64,000 nucleotides of DNA from Mongoliitalea daihaiensis (GTDB lineage Bacteria; Bacteroidota; Bacteroidia; Cytophagales; Cyclobacteriaceae), in the NCBI RefSeq assembly GCF_021596945.1, contig NZ_CP063779.1, forward strand, positions 2,330,001 to 2,394,000, read 5' to 3'. Positions 1 through 10,287 of the stretch are shown here, piece by piece; within the stretch, counting starts at the first letter, position 1; each line of letters begins with the position of its first letter. The notes under the pieces were generated by a model that had not been told where the DNA came from, did not search any database, and saw nothing but the letters and a program-made list of their open reading frames with translations. The translations under genes were made by a program, and so were the position numbers.

Positions 1-3000
1 ACCTCAGGGTCCACAGGTAAGCCAAAAGGGGTGAAATTACTCCATAAAGGATTACATGGACATATCGAAAATAAATTAAACATAGGGAAGCAAATCTTTG
101 AACTTTGTTCTGAAAAGATTTTTAAATTTACTCAGTTTGCTCATATTGGTTTTGATGCTTCTATCAAAGAAATTTTTGAATGTTTCGCAGTAGGTGGGGA
201 GCTTCACTTATTAGGTGATGAAGTGAGAAAAGATTCTTGGGAGTTTTTAAAATACCTAAAGAGTCAATCCATTAATTCAATAGATATACCTATTGCAACG
301 CTTACTTTATTGGTTGAAGAGGTGCTCAAGCAAAAGGAAACGCTCCCGTCGTTAAAACAAGTGACAGTCGGAGGAGAAGTCTTAAAAATAACTACTCAAA
401 TCCGTGAATTCTTTACCAATCATACAAAAGCTATTTTAGTGAATGATTATGGCCCAACTGAGGCATCGATTGCCGTAACCCATAAGGTTTTGAATGGAGC
501 TCCTCAAGATTGGGACGAACTGCCGTCTATAGGGGAAGCCTTAGATAACGCCACACTTTTTGTTTTAAATGAGCGATTAGAAGAGGTGGGTGAAGGAGAA
601 ATCGGAGAGTTATTCATAGGTGGGCCATGTTTAGCTGAAGGCTATATACATAATCAGAGCCTAACGGATGATCGTTTTATTTTCTGGGATAGAGGAAGGG
701 AAATTATCCGATTATACAGTACAGGTGATCAAGTTTGTAAACTCGGAAATGAGTTTTATTTTAAAGGAAGGGCAGATGATCAGATAAAAATTCATGGTAA
801 TCGTGTAGAGCTTGCTGAGATAGAGCTCGCGATTTCATCCATTCCAGGTGTAGGAGAATCTGCTGTGAAGCTTCACACGGAAGAGTCAGGTCTAAAATCG
901 ATCATTGGGTATTTCACAATAACTGACATTTCTATTGTGAATAAGGTAGATGTTTTGAAAGGGATTGCTTCAAAACTTCCATCCTACATGATTCCTGCTC
1001 AATTGATAGAATTAAATGAGATTCCAAAAACATCCACTGGGAAGATTGATAAAAGGGCGTTGCCAATTACCACGAAAGAAAGACCAGATTGGTTAGGTGA
1101 ACTTTTGATACCTACTAATAAAACTGAGGAGAAAATACTTGCAATATTTAAATACTTTTTAAGGTATGAAGTTCTTGGGATTAATGATAATTTTTTTGAA
1201 TTAGGAGGTAATTCCTTTTTAGCTCAGAGGACTATTTCAGAGCTTCGATTCCTTTATCAACTAACTATTCCAATAATTGAGTTTTATAAGTCTCCAACCA
1301 CAAAAGCTTTAGCTGCTTTTTTAGATGGCAAAAATCAGAGCTTAGAATTATCTAATGCAAACAAATTAGATTCTCAAAGGCCTGAAGTGGCCATAATTGG
1401 AATGGAATTCAACTTTCCAGGGACTTCAAATGAAGAAAGTTTATTGAAAGTTTTAACAGAAGGTAAAGAAACCATACAGTTTTTCACCAAAGATGAACTT
1501 GATGCTTCACTTTCATCTGCATTATTGAACAATCCCAATTTAGTTGCAGCAAGGGGTATAGTTGATGGTTATAGGGAGTTTGATAGTGGTTTTTTTGGGC
1601 TCAATGTTAAAGTAGCTGAATTAGCTGACCCCCAAATTAGGAAATTGCTGGAGTTGAGCTATGCAGTTCTCGAAAAAACAGGATATGCGTCTACAGATGA
1701 AGGTGGATTGGAAATAGGTGTATTTGCAGGAGCTTCTAAGAATACTTATTACGAGCATAACCTGCTTTCTCATAAAGATTTGTTGTCTATGTATGGGGAT
1801 TTTCAGGTGGATTCCCTCAATGAAAAAGACTACATAGCTTCAAGGATAGCTTATCACCTAAATCTTACTGGTCCCGCTGCAAGTGTCTACTCTGCGTGTT
1901 CGACATCACTACTAGCCGTAGCTCAAGCGGTGGAAGCAATTCAATCAGGTAAGTGTTCGATGGCTCTTGCAGGAGCAGCTAGCATACACAGTCCAGTTGA
2001 AACGGGTCATGTTTATGAAGAGGGAGGGGTTTACAGTCGTGATGGTCATGTGTATTCATTTGATTCAAGGGCAAATGGAACTGTTTTTAGTGATGGTTTG
2101 GGAGTAGTGCTATTGAAGCGGCTTGATCAAGCGCTTAAAGATGGTGATCCGGTTTTGGCGGTAGTCAAAGGTGTAGGTATAAATAATGATGGAGGTGCCA
2201 AGGGAAGTTTTTCTGGTCCAAGTGCTTTAGGACAGGCCAAAGCCATTCGAATGGCTTTCGAAAAATCAGGTTTACAGCCCAAAGATGTAAGCTATTTAGA
2301 AGCTCATGCCACAGCCACTCCTTTAGGTGATCCAATTGAGATTGATGGATTAACTATGGTCTTTGGCAAAGAAAAGTCAAAACATGGGTGTGCTATTGGA
2401 ACTATCAAGGCTAATATAGGGCATTTAAACGCAGCGTCAGGGATGGCTGGAATGGTAAAAGTACTTTTGTCAATTAAATACAAGCAACTCTTTCCTCAGA
2501 TCAACTACAAACAGACAAATCCAAATATCAATTTTGAGGATAGTCCATTCTATGTAAATACGGAGTTAAAAACTTGGGAAACTACGGCCAACCAACCAAG
2601 AGTTGCAGGTATCAGCTCTCTTGGAGTAGGTGGTACAAATGTTCATCTAATTCTTGGGGAGTACCAATCGAAACAAGACACTCAACTACCTAATAAAATT
2701 AGTCGTCCTGCGTACCTACTTGGTTGGTCAGCTAAATCACAGGAAAGTGCTGATGCTTATAAAGAAAAATTAGAAAGTTATTTGCAAAAAACGCCAGTCT
2801 TAGATTTGCAAGACGTGGCCTATACGCTTCATCAAAAAAGACCTTCTTTCCAATGGAAAAATTTCGCTGTAGCTAGTAAAACAGACGGATATTTTATTTT
2901 TGAGTCCGCAGTTCCATCTGTAACGAGCTTAAAGCATCAAAAAAACGTATTTTTATTTCCTGGCCAAGGTGCACAATTTGTCAATATGGGTTTGCAACTT

Positions 3001-6000
3001 TTCAAATCCAATGAATTTTTTAAAGCATCTGTAGATGCTTGTGATGCCATTATTCAGCGAGTTGCAGGCTTTTCGATTTGCGAATCCATTTTCAAAGAAA
3101 TTGTTGATGAGCAAGCGATTTTAAACTTGAATAATACCAAATTCACGCAGCCTGCATTATTTTCGATCGAATATGCATTAGCAAAGTTAATGCAAGAACT
3201 AGGTATTCAGCCAGACTTATTATGCGGTCATAGTGTTGGTGAGTTTGTGGCAGCACATTTGGCAGGAGTTTTTTCATTGGAAGATGCTTTGAAGTTGGTT
3301 TGTGAACGTGGTCGATTGATTTCCGAACTTCCAGGAGGAATCATGATGTCCATTCGGGCTACCTTGGAAGATGTTAGTCCATTCCTCACTGAAGGAGTTT
3401 CTGTGGCTGGGGTTAATGCTGCTAAACAAATTGTTGTGGCTGGGGAGCAAGAAACTATTGAAGCACTGGAAAAAGTCCTTTCGAGGAATGGAATTGTTAA
3501 TAGGATACTTCGAACTAGCCATGCATTTCATTCACACATGATGGATGCGGCCAAGGAGCCATTCCGTGAATTATTTTCCCAAATTCAACTTTCCCCACCT
3601 AAGAAACCAATCATTTCCACAGTTACTGGCCAATTATTGACAGCGGAGGAGGCTTGTGATGTAAATTATTGGGTGGGACACATGAGAGAAGCAGTCATGT
3701 TTTACGATGCAGCTTCTACAATTTTACAGCAGGAGGAATATGCAGTTTTCATTGAACTTGGACCTGGCAAAGTACTATCTTCATTGCTCAGGCAGCATTC
3801 TCAAAGTAAGGGAAAGCTCATTGTAAATACCTTAGATGAAGAAAACTCCTATGCAGCATTTTTGACTTCACTTGGAAAACTTTGGTCTATTGGGCTTCCA
3901 TTAAAACTTGATACGATCAATGGTGAATCTGGTAAACTAGTGGATTTGCCAACCTATGCTTTCAGAAAACAAAAACTGTGGATCGAACCAGCTTTGCAGG
4001 CCAGAACTGAGGAAATGAAACAAGAATTTTCTCAACCTATTCAAGAACAATTTATTCAACCAATAAACAAGCCTATGGAACGCTTGACAACTCTTAAAAA
4101 TAAGGTGTTTGAAATGTTGGCAGATGCTGCTGGCATTGAGTCTCAATCAGAAGACGAATCATTTTTTGAAATGGGTATAGACTCCTTACTGCTTACTCAA
4201 ATGGTCAGCATGGTGAAATCCAAATTCAATGTTCCGGTGACATTTAAACAATTGAATTCAGAGCTTTCAGATGTAAAATCTTTGGCAACCTATCTAGATC
4301 AAGTATTACCAAAAGAAGCAATCCCCGTCGCGGCAGTTCAACCTGTCTCTCAGATACCAAGTCAAGCAATTCCTTTGGGGGTATCTTCTGCTGTTCCTCA
4401 GATGCAACAGGTGCAATCGATTCAACCTATTCAGTCTGGAGCAACAGGCAACCTTCATCTTCAATTGATATCCAGGCAATTGGAGTTGTTGTCGCAACAA
4501 ATTCAAGTTTTAAGTGGAGGAATTACCGAAAACTCTTTGGTACCATCTCAACCAATTACTCAGGATGTCTCCCAAGCTCCCGAAGCTAATTCTCTGGTAG
4601 CTTCTGAGAAACCCGCTCCTCAAGCGCCAGTCGAGGTCAAAAAGCAGAAAACTTTTGGTGCTATGGCACGAATTGAAAAGCAACGGGCCAAGTTGAGTGC
4701 CAGTCAAGAAGTCTTTATTCACAATTTTCAAAAACGATTCAACGAAAAAACCAAGGGAAGTAAAGCATACACTCAGGAGCATAGGCCATACATGGCTGAT
4801 CCTAGAGTAGTATCAGGTTTCAAACCTGCGATCAAAGAAATTACCTATTCTCTTGTAGTTAATAAATCCAAAGGAAAGTATCTCTGGGATGTTGATGGGA
4901 ACCAATATTTAGATGCATTGAATGGATTTGGTTCTGTTTTCTTGGGCCATAATCCAGATTTTATCAAAAATGCCATCATTGACCAACTTGAAAAAGGCTA
5001 TGAAATTGGTCCACAGCATGAATTGTCCGGTGTGGTCAGTAAAATGATACAGGAAGTATTAGGTCATGATAGAGTTGCTTTATGTAATACAGGGTCCGAA
5101 GCGGTATTGGGAGCAGTGAGGATGGCTCGGACAGTGACGGGAAGGTCTTTGGTAATTTCTTTTAACGGGTCTTATCATGGTATTTTTGATGAGGTGATTG
5201 TTCGTAGTTTGCCAAATGGGAAAAGCTACCCTGCAGCTGCTGGTATTATGCCTGAGTCGGTACATAACATAATGGTGTTGGAGTACGGTACTCCTGAGTC
5301 ATTGGAAATAATCAGGCAAAGGAAGGATGATATAGCTGCTGTATTGGTAGAGCCTGTTCAGAGTAGGAGTCCAGAATTTGTGCCCATAGAGTTTTTGAAA
5401 GAAGTGAGGACTATATGTAATGAATCAGGTTCTGCGTTGATTTTTGATGAAGTGATTACAGGATTCCGAATGGGCATGCAAGGTGTGCAAGGATTAATGG
5501 GAATCAAGGCTGATATTGCAAGTTATGGTAAAGTTGTAGGAGGAGGGATTTCCATTGGTGTGATGGCTGGCTCATCTCGATTTATGGATGCATTGGATGG
5601 TGGCTTTTGGCAATATGGAGATGATTCTGTTCCTGAAGCAGGGGTAACCTATTTCGCTGGCACATTTGTCAGGCATCCCTTAGCATTGGCTAGTACCAAG
5701 GCCTCTGTTGAATACTTAATCAAAGACAATGGTGCAATTCAGAGACGGCTCAATGATTATACTACACATTTGATGAAACGCTTAAATCAGGTTTTTGAGC
5801 ATTATAACCTTCCGATGTATACGGTTAATTTTGGATCACTTTGGTTGACTAAATACAAAGAAGAGTTGCCACAGTCTGAGCTTATTTTTGCTTTAATGAG
5901 AGAAAAAGGAATACACATATATGAAAACTTTCCTTGTTTCTTGACAGAACCTTATGAAACATCTGACTTGGACAGGATTGTACAATCTTTCCAAGATAGT

Positions 6001-6189
6001 ATTCAAGAGCTTGTAGCTCACGGTTTTTTTGCTGATTATGTGGGAGAACTCAAAGAAAAAAGGTCCAATCCGTTTGAGCAGGCTCCGATTCCAGGGGCAG
6101 AATTAGGTTTGGATTCACATGGTAAACCTGCTTGGTTTAAAAAAGATACCACCCAATCCGGTACATTTTACAAAATAGACGTAAATTAG
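1..6189 (+). CDS. Hybrid NRPS-PKS megasynthase, 5'-truncated: (A)-PCP-KS-AT-ACP-aminotransferase
   Basis: The reading frame is open from base 1, where it reads the A3 motif TSGSTGKPKG, so the gene starts upstream of the window; 2062 residues are visible (numbered from base 1). Order: C-terminal part of an adenylation domain (YGPTE near 150, A8 GRADDQIKIHGNR, A10 TSTGKIDK); PCP with GGNS, Ser405; ketosynthase about 460-880 (Cys633, His769, His808); acyltransferase about 985-1290 (GHSVGE Ser1078; HAFH 1174-1177, the family signature for malonyl-CoA); ACP with GIDS, Ser1395; a Gln/Pro-rich linker; and a class III PLP aminotransferase about 1620-2020 (Lys1844 in SYGKVVGGG). There is no KR, DH or methyltransferase. 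KS-AT-ACP-AMT is the layout of McyE and MycA, which make beta-amino acyl units. It sits 12 bases before the next synthase gene, so the two are surely one operon. Domain order is clear; the product is inferred. Confidence 0.93.
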   Translation, partial: TSGSTGKPKGVKLLHKGLHGHIENKLNIGKQIFELCSEKIFKFTQFAHIGFDASIKEIFECFAVGGELHLLGDEVRKDSWEFLKYLKSQSINSIDIPIATLTLLVEEVLKQKETLPSLKQVTVGGEVLKITTQIREFFTNHTKAILVNDYGPTEASIAVTHKVLNGAPQDWDELPSIGEALDNATLFVLNERLEEVGEGEIGELFIGGPCLAEGYIHNQSLTDDRFIFWDRGREIIRLYSTGDQVCKLGNEFYFKGRADDQIKIHGNRVELAEIELAISSIPGVGESAVKLHTEESGLKSIIGYFTITDISIVNKVDVLKGIASKLPSYMIPAQLIELNEIPKTSTGKIDKRALPITTKERPDWLGELLIPTNKTEEKILAIFKYFLRYEVLGINDNFFELGGNSFLAQRTISELRFLYQLTIPIIEFYKSPTTKALAAFLDGKNQSLELSNANKLDSQRPEVAIIGMEFNFPGTSNEESLLKVLTEGKETIQFFTKDELDASLSSALLNNPNLVAARGIVDGYREFDSGFFGLNVKVAELADPQIRKLLELSYAVLEKTGYASTDEGGLEIGVFAGASKNTYYEHNLLSHKDLLSMYGDFQVDSLNEKDYIASRIAYHLNLTGPAASVYSACSTSLLAVAQAVEAIQSGKCSMALAGAASIHSPVETGHVYEEGGVYSRDGHVYSFDSRANGTVFSDGLGVVLLKRLDQALKDGDPVLAVVKGVGINNDGGAKGSFSGPSALGQAKAIRMAFEKSGLQPKDVSYLEAHATATPLGDPIEIDGLTMVFGKEKSKHGCAIGTIKANIGHLNAASGMAGMVKVLLSIKYKQLFPQINYKQTNPNINFEDSPFYVNTELKTWETTANQPRVAGISSLGVGGTNVHLILGEYQSKQDTQLPNKISRPAYLLGWSAKSQESADAYKEKLESYLQKTPVLDLQDVAYTLHQKRPSFQWKNFAVASKTDGYFIFESAVPSVTSLKHQKNVFLFPGQGAQFVNMGLQLFKSNEFFKASVDACDAIIQRVAGFSICESIFKEIVDEQAILNLNNTKFTQPALFSIEYALAKLMQELGIQPDLLCGHSVGEFVAAHLAGVFSLEDALKLVCERGRLISELPGGIMMSIRATLEDVSPFLTEGVSVAGVNAAKQIVVAGEQETIEALEKVLSRNGIVNRILRTSHAFHSHMMDAAKEPFRELFSQIQLSPPKKPIISTVTGQLLTAEEACDVNYWVGHMREAVMFYDAASTILQQEEYAVFIELGPGKVLSSLLRQHSQSKGKLIVNTLDEENSYAAFLTSLGKLWSIGLPLKLDTINGESGKLVDLPTYAFRKQKLWIEPALQARTEEMKQEFSQPIQEQFIQPINKPMERLTTLKNKVFEMLADAAGIESQSEDESFFEMGIDSLLLTQMVSMVKSKFNVPVTFKQLNSELSDVKSLATYLDQVLPKEAIPVAAVQPVSQIPSQAIPLGVSSAVPQMQQVQSIQPIQSGATGNLHLQLISRQLELLSQQIQVLSGGITENSLVPSQPITQDVSQAPEANSLVASEKPAPQAPVEVKKQKTFGAMARIEKQRAKLSASQEVFIHNFQKRFNEKTKGSKAYTQEHRPYMADPRVVSGFKPAIKEITYSLVVNKSKGKYLWDVDGNQYLDALNGFGSVFLGHNPDFIKNAIIDQLEKGYEIGPQHELSGVVSKMIQEVLGHDRVALCNTGSEAVLGAVRMARTVTGRSLVISFNGSYHGIFDEVIVRSLPNGKSYPAAAGIMPESVHNIMVLEYGTPESLEIIRQRKDDIAAVLVEPVQSRSPEFVPIEFLKEVRTICNESGSALIFDEVITGFRMGMQGVQGLMGIKADIASYGKVVGGGISIGVMAGSSRFMDALDGGFWQYGDDSVPEAGVTYFAGTFVRHPLALASTKASVEYLIKDNGAIQRRLNDYTTHLMKRLNQVFEHYNLPMYTVNFGSLWLTKYKEELPQSELIFALMREKGIHIYENFPCFLTEPYETSDLDRIVQSFQDSIQELVAHGFFADYVGELKEKRSNPFEQAPIPGAELGLDSHGKPAWFKKDTTQSGTFYKIDVN

Positions 6190-6201
6190 GCTACCGAGGA
6201 T

Positions 6202-9200
6202 ATGAGCGATTATAGACTTACAGAAGTAGCATACAATCCATTTTCAAAAGGGATCATTGAGCGTGTTTTTCTACCTACGGAAGCTCAAAAAGAGATATTA
6301 TTGTCTTGCTATTTAGGGGGTGATGAAGCAAATCTATCTTACAATGAGTCAATTTCTTTGGATCTCAGAGGTACTTTGGATGTGCAAGCACTAGAAACAT
6401 CCATTCAAAGTCTTGTCAAAAAATTTGATAGTTTAAGGATGATTTTCACCCATGATGGCAGTCATGGACTTGTCCTTAAGGAACCGATCATTGATTTTCA
6501 AGAGATAGATTACAGTCTTTTAGATGAGCTTGAAAAGCAGTTAGCTGTCCAAGAGATGGTTACTACAGAAGCATCAATACTATTTAATTTAGCAGACGGT
6601 CCTTTGATACGTTTTAGATTGCTCAAGTTATCCGGGGATTGGTATCAGTTAGTGATTGTTGCACATCATGTGGTTTGTGATGGATGGTCTTACGGACTTA
6701 TTTTAGAGGACTTGGCGAAGTCTTATAATAACCCAGAGTTAGCTCATTCGAATTTTGTAAACAAAGCTATTCAATTTGCTGATTATGCTAATTTTTTAAG
6801 ATCTGACGATGGTATTTCAATCAGCAAACAAGCTGAAAATTATTGGTTGCAAAAATTTCAAGATTCTCCACCTAAACTAAATCTTCCCACTATCCGAGAA
6901 AGACCTAAGTTTCGGACATTTAAAGGTAAAAGGCTTGACTTTGAGTTGAATGAAGGTGTAGTGGATTTGATTAAAAGACTCAGTGCTGCATCTAAAAGTT
7001 CTTTGGTTCATACCTTAAAAAGTTTATTTGAAATCCTGATTCATAAAATTTCGAATCAGCATGATTTTGTCATTGGATTTCCTGCAGCTGGACAAAATCT
7101 AACAGGTTTTGAGAATGTAGTTGGCCATTGTGTAAACTTGCTGCCAACACGGGTGATTATCCAAGATAATATCACTGTTTTAGACTTTATCAAACAACGG
7201 AAAAATGAAGTTTTAGATGACCTGGAATTTCAAAATTTAACTTTTGGGACACTTGTGCAACAATTAAAAATTGAGCGGGAGAGAGGACGAATTCCTTTAG
7301 TACCTGTGGTTTTTAATGTGGATTTAGGGATGGATGATTTAGTCTCTTTCGATGGGCTAGAATCCTTTGTGCTTTCTAACCCTAGATTGTATGAGAACTT
7401 CGAAATTTTTTTCAATGTTACCCAACGAGACCAAGCCCTCGTCTTAGAGTGGTCTTACAATACCCAGCTTTTTGATGAAGAGTTGATTACTTATTGGATG
7501 CACACACTGGAATGGATCATTCAAATGGTTTCAGCGTCACCTGAAATGTATGTAGAAAAAGTATTGTGCCAAAGTAAAGATTTTTCTAATTCTCTGTTAA
7601 GAATTAATACCACCGAATTTTTGCTTCAAGGGAAATCAAGTTTTTTGGAACACTTTCTTCGACAGGTCTCTAATGACCCAAAAGCTACAGCAGTTATAGC
7701 AAGAGATGAAATCTTTAGCTATCGGAAACTAGACGAACTTTCGCGGACAATTTCTCAGAATCTTAATGCATTGAATCTTCCTAAAGGTGCAATTGTAGCT
7801 ATTTATTTGACTAGAAATATTGAGCTGATTGCATCTCTTTTGGGAATTTTAAGAAGTGGTTTGACCTATCTTCCGATCGATCCCAGTATGCCAAAAGAAA
7901 GGATTGATTACATTTTAGCAGATGCTCAAGTAGCATTGGTTGTCACTCATGATGATTTAAAGTATAATATTGAGGAGGATTTCCAGGTGAAGCTAATAGA
8001 TGAATTATTGGAGTCAAGTCGAAATCCTGATCATTTCGAAGAGCAAGTGCCAGCATTTGATGATTTAGCCTATCTGTTGTATACCTCAGGGTCGACGGGT
8101 AAACCGAAGGGTACAAAAATCAGTCACGGGAATCTGTTGAATTTTTTAGAGAGTATGCAGCAGCGTCCAGGAATTTCTAAAGGACAGCGGCTTTTGGCTA
8201 TAACTTCTATTTCATTTGATATTTCTGGTCTGGAGCTCTTATTGCCTTTGATTGCAGGGGCTACGGTTGTACTTGCGACGAGTGAAGAACATAAAGACGG
8301 GAAAGCGATAGCCCGACTTATTCAAAAATGTGATGTAGATATGATGCAGGGGACCCCTAGCACATTTAAAATGTTGAAAGCTTTGGACTGGTCACCTCCA
8401 CAGCGATTGAAAATTTTATGTGGTGGTGAACCATTGTTCTCTGATTTAGCCAGATTTTTACTTAAAAATTCGAGTTCGCTTTGGAATATGTATGGACCTA
8501 CCGAAACAACCATTTGGTCAACTGTCAAAGAAGTAAAAAATCCAGAATCAATAACGGTAGGCCAGCCAATTGGAAATACTCAGATTTATATTCTTTCATC
8601 TAGAGGGAATATGGTTCCATTGGGTTCTACTGGCGAAATCTGTATAGGAGGACTTGGGGTTGGGAAAGGTTATCTGAACAGGGAAGATTTAACACAGCAG
8701 CGGTTTTTACTTCATCCTGTAAATCCATCTCTGGGAATGATTTATAAAACAGGTGATATTGGTCGCATAAACCTGAAGGGTGAATTAGAGTGCTTTGGAA
8801 GGATGGATGATCAAGTGAAAATCCGTGGTTTCCGAATAGAGTTAGGAGAAATCGAGTCTGTTTTAACCAGTCTTCCCGCTATCAATAACGCCGCGGTATT
8901 GGCTTTTGATGAAAATCAGGAAAAGTTCTTAGCTGCTTTTATTACCAGATCTAATAAAAGTATGGTATTGGATGAACAGGCACTCGTTCAAGAAATTAGA
9001 TCAGCATTGCTCCAGAAATTACCAGATTACATGGTACCGACAGCATGGAGTGTTTTAGAGGAGTTCCCTCTCACGACAAGTAGAAAAATAGATAAAACGA
9101 AGCTTGCTCAGTTAAAAATAGAAAAATTAAGCAAGGTTGTTTCAGCCCTACCAGAAACTGCTTCAGAGAAAAGTATTGCAGCTATTTGGCGGAAATTTTT

Positions 9201-10239
9201 AAAGGTAGAGGAGTTAGGAATGGATGATGATTTCTTTGAATTGGGAGGTCATTCCCTACTTGCAGTAGAAATTATGGTGGAGATTGAGCGGACACTTGGG
9301 AAAACATTTCCAGTAAACACTATTTTTCAAAGTCCTGTTTTTAGAGATTTTTGCGCCAAGGTAATAGAACAAGAGGAGTCTGATGTTTCTTGGGATGTCA
9401 TTGTACCCATCAAGCCTACTGGGAATAAACCACCACTCTTTTTGATCCATGGAGCAGGTGCAAATGTCACACCATTTTACGGACTTTCCGCTCAGATGGA
9501 CGAGGATCAACCTGTATACGGTATTCAGTCCAAAGGCTTGAATGGGATAGATGAACCTTTGCAAACAATTGAAGAAATGGCGGCTTTTTATTTGCAAGAA
9601 ATCAAAAAAGTATGTCCCACAGGAATCTTTCATATTGGAGGACAATCTTTTGGAGCCTACGTAACATTTGAAATGGCCAAGCAAATGAAAGCCCATGGCG
9701 CAGAGATGGGTAAAGTTATCTTGTTTGACGTGCCAGCCTATCAATCTGAAACCGCTTTGGACACTTGGGGTAAAATAAAAATGAAAGTGGAGAATGAGTT
9801 CGAAAAAAGAGTAGTTGACTTGCAATTGGCAGTGAAAAATCCTGAAAGTTTCAAACGAATGAAAGTGAACTCGTTTACTAGAAAGGGAACCTTCCTCAAA
9901 AAATGGCTTGGTTTAGAAAAAGCCGATGAGGGTACCGATCTGTTTACAACCATTGAAAAAATCCGATCCATTAATCATAAGGCAAGTGATTCCTATCTAC
10001 TTTCGTATTTTGAAGGCTGTATTTATTTGATAAAAGCAAAAATTAAAACATTTCTAGTTTCCGATAAATTGAATTACGGATGGCAAAAATTTGCTAAGGA
10101 AGTGGTTCCGATTGATGTGGATGGAGATCATAATTCAATGATTGATGACCCTGAGTTGGTAATGAATTTTGCGGAAAAACTGCAACAAATTCTAGATGAG
10201 AAATTGAGTTTAGATAATAATTCTCAAGAATCTGCATGA
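6202..10239 (+). CDS. Nonribosomal peptide synthetase, C-A-PCP-TE (terminal module)
   Basis: 1345 residues, a complete release module. Condensation domain about 15-440 with HHVVCDG (His155, His156, Asp160). Adenylation domain about 480-975 with A3 at 628-637, YGPTETT, YKTGD, GRMDDQVKIRGFRIELGEIE and an A10 variant TTSRKIDK. PCP has GGHS with Ser1018. The C-terminal thioesterase about 1070-1335 is an alpha/beta hydrolase with GQSFG nucleophile Ser1149, Asp1176 and His1310. Hand alignment to GrsA gives the pocket residues D-I-L-Q-L-G-M-I-W-K, close to the code DILQLGLIWK usually assigned to glycine. The A domain is followed directly by PCP, with no epimerisation or methylation domain. It would take the aminated chain from the preceding protein, add one amino acid, and release the product by hydrolysis or cyclisation. 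Start ATG is 12 bases after the upstream stop. Confidence 0.94.
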   Translation: MSDYRLTEVAYNPFSKGIIERVFLPTEAQKEILLSCYLGGDEANLSYNESISLDLRGTLDVQALETSIQSLVKKFDSLRMIFTHDGSHGLVLKEPIIDFQEIDYSLLDELEKQLAVQEMVTTEASILFNLADGPLIRFRLLKLSGDWYQLVIVAHHVVCDGWSYGLILEDLAKSYNNPELAHSNFVNKAIQFADYANFLRSDDGISISKQAENYWLQKFQDSPPKLNLPTIRERPKFRTFKGKRLDFELNEGVVDLIKRLSAASKSSLVHTLKSLFEILIHKISNQHDFVIGFPAAGQNLTGFENVVGHCVNLLPTRVIIQDNITVLDFIKQRKNEVLDDLEFQNLTFGTLVQQLKIERERGRIPLVPVVFNVDLGMDDLVSFDGLESFVLSNPRLYENFEIFFNVTQRDQALVLEWSYNTQLFDEELITYWMHTLEWIIQMVSASPEMYVEKVLCQSKDFSNSLLRINTTEFLLQGKSSFLEHFLRQVSNDPKATAVIARDEIFSYRKLDELSRTISQNLNALNLPKGAIVAIYLTRNIELIASLLGILRSGLTYLPIDPSMPKERIDYILADAQVALVVTHDDLKYNIEEDFQVKLIDELLESSRNPDHFEEQVPAFDDLAYLLYTSGSTGKPKGTKISHGNLLNFLESMQQRPGISKGQRLLAITSISFDISGLELLLPLIAGATVVLATSEEHKDGKAIARLIQKCDVDMMQGTPSTFKMLKALDWSPPQRLKILCGGEPLFSDLARFLLKNSSSLWNMYGPTETTIWSTVKEVKNPESITVGQPIGNTQIYILSSRGNMVPLGSTGEICIGGLGVGKGYLNREDLTQQRFLLHPVNPSLGMIYKTGDIGRINLKGELECFGRMDDQVKIRGFRIELGEIESVLTSLPAINNAAVLAFDENQEKFLAAFITRSNKSMVLDEQALVQEIRSALLQKLPDYMVPTAWSVLEEFPLTTSRKIDKTKLAQLKIEKLSKVVSALPETASEKSIAAIWRKFLKVEELGMDDDFFELGGHSLLAVEIMVEIERTLGKTFPVNTIFQSPVFRDFCAKVIEQEESDVSWDVIVPIKPTGNKPPLFLIHGAGANVTPFYGLSAQMDEDQPVYGIQSKGLNGIDEPLQTIEEMAAFYLQEIKKVCPTGIFHIGGQSFGAYVTFEMAKQMKAHGAEMGKVILFDVPAYQSETALDTWGKIKMKVENEFEKRVVDLQLAVKNPESFKRMKVNSFTRKGTFLKKWLGLEKADEGTDLFTTIEKIRSINHKASDSYLLSYFEGCIYLIKAKIKTFLVSDKLNYGWQKFAKEVVPIDVDGDHNSMIDDPELVMNFAEKLQQILDEKLSLDNNSQESA

Positions 10240-10287
10240 TAAATAAGAAATAAAAAAACTCGAGATAAAACTATCGTTATCTCTTTA

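Noticed and set aside
9256-9825. 189-codon open frame on the minus strand inside the NRPS thioesterase region
   Set aside because: It lies antisense to an intact, motif-rich synthase domain and has no recognisable domain of its own.
10262-10283. GAGATAA...TTATCTC inverted repeat as a terminator between NRPS and PPTase
   Set aside because: The stem is short and AT-rich and the T-run after it is only three bases; read-through to the PPTase gene is more likely.
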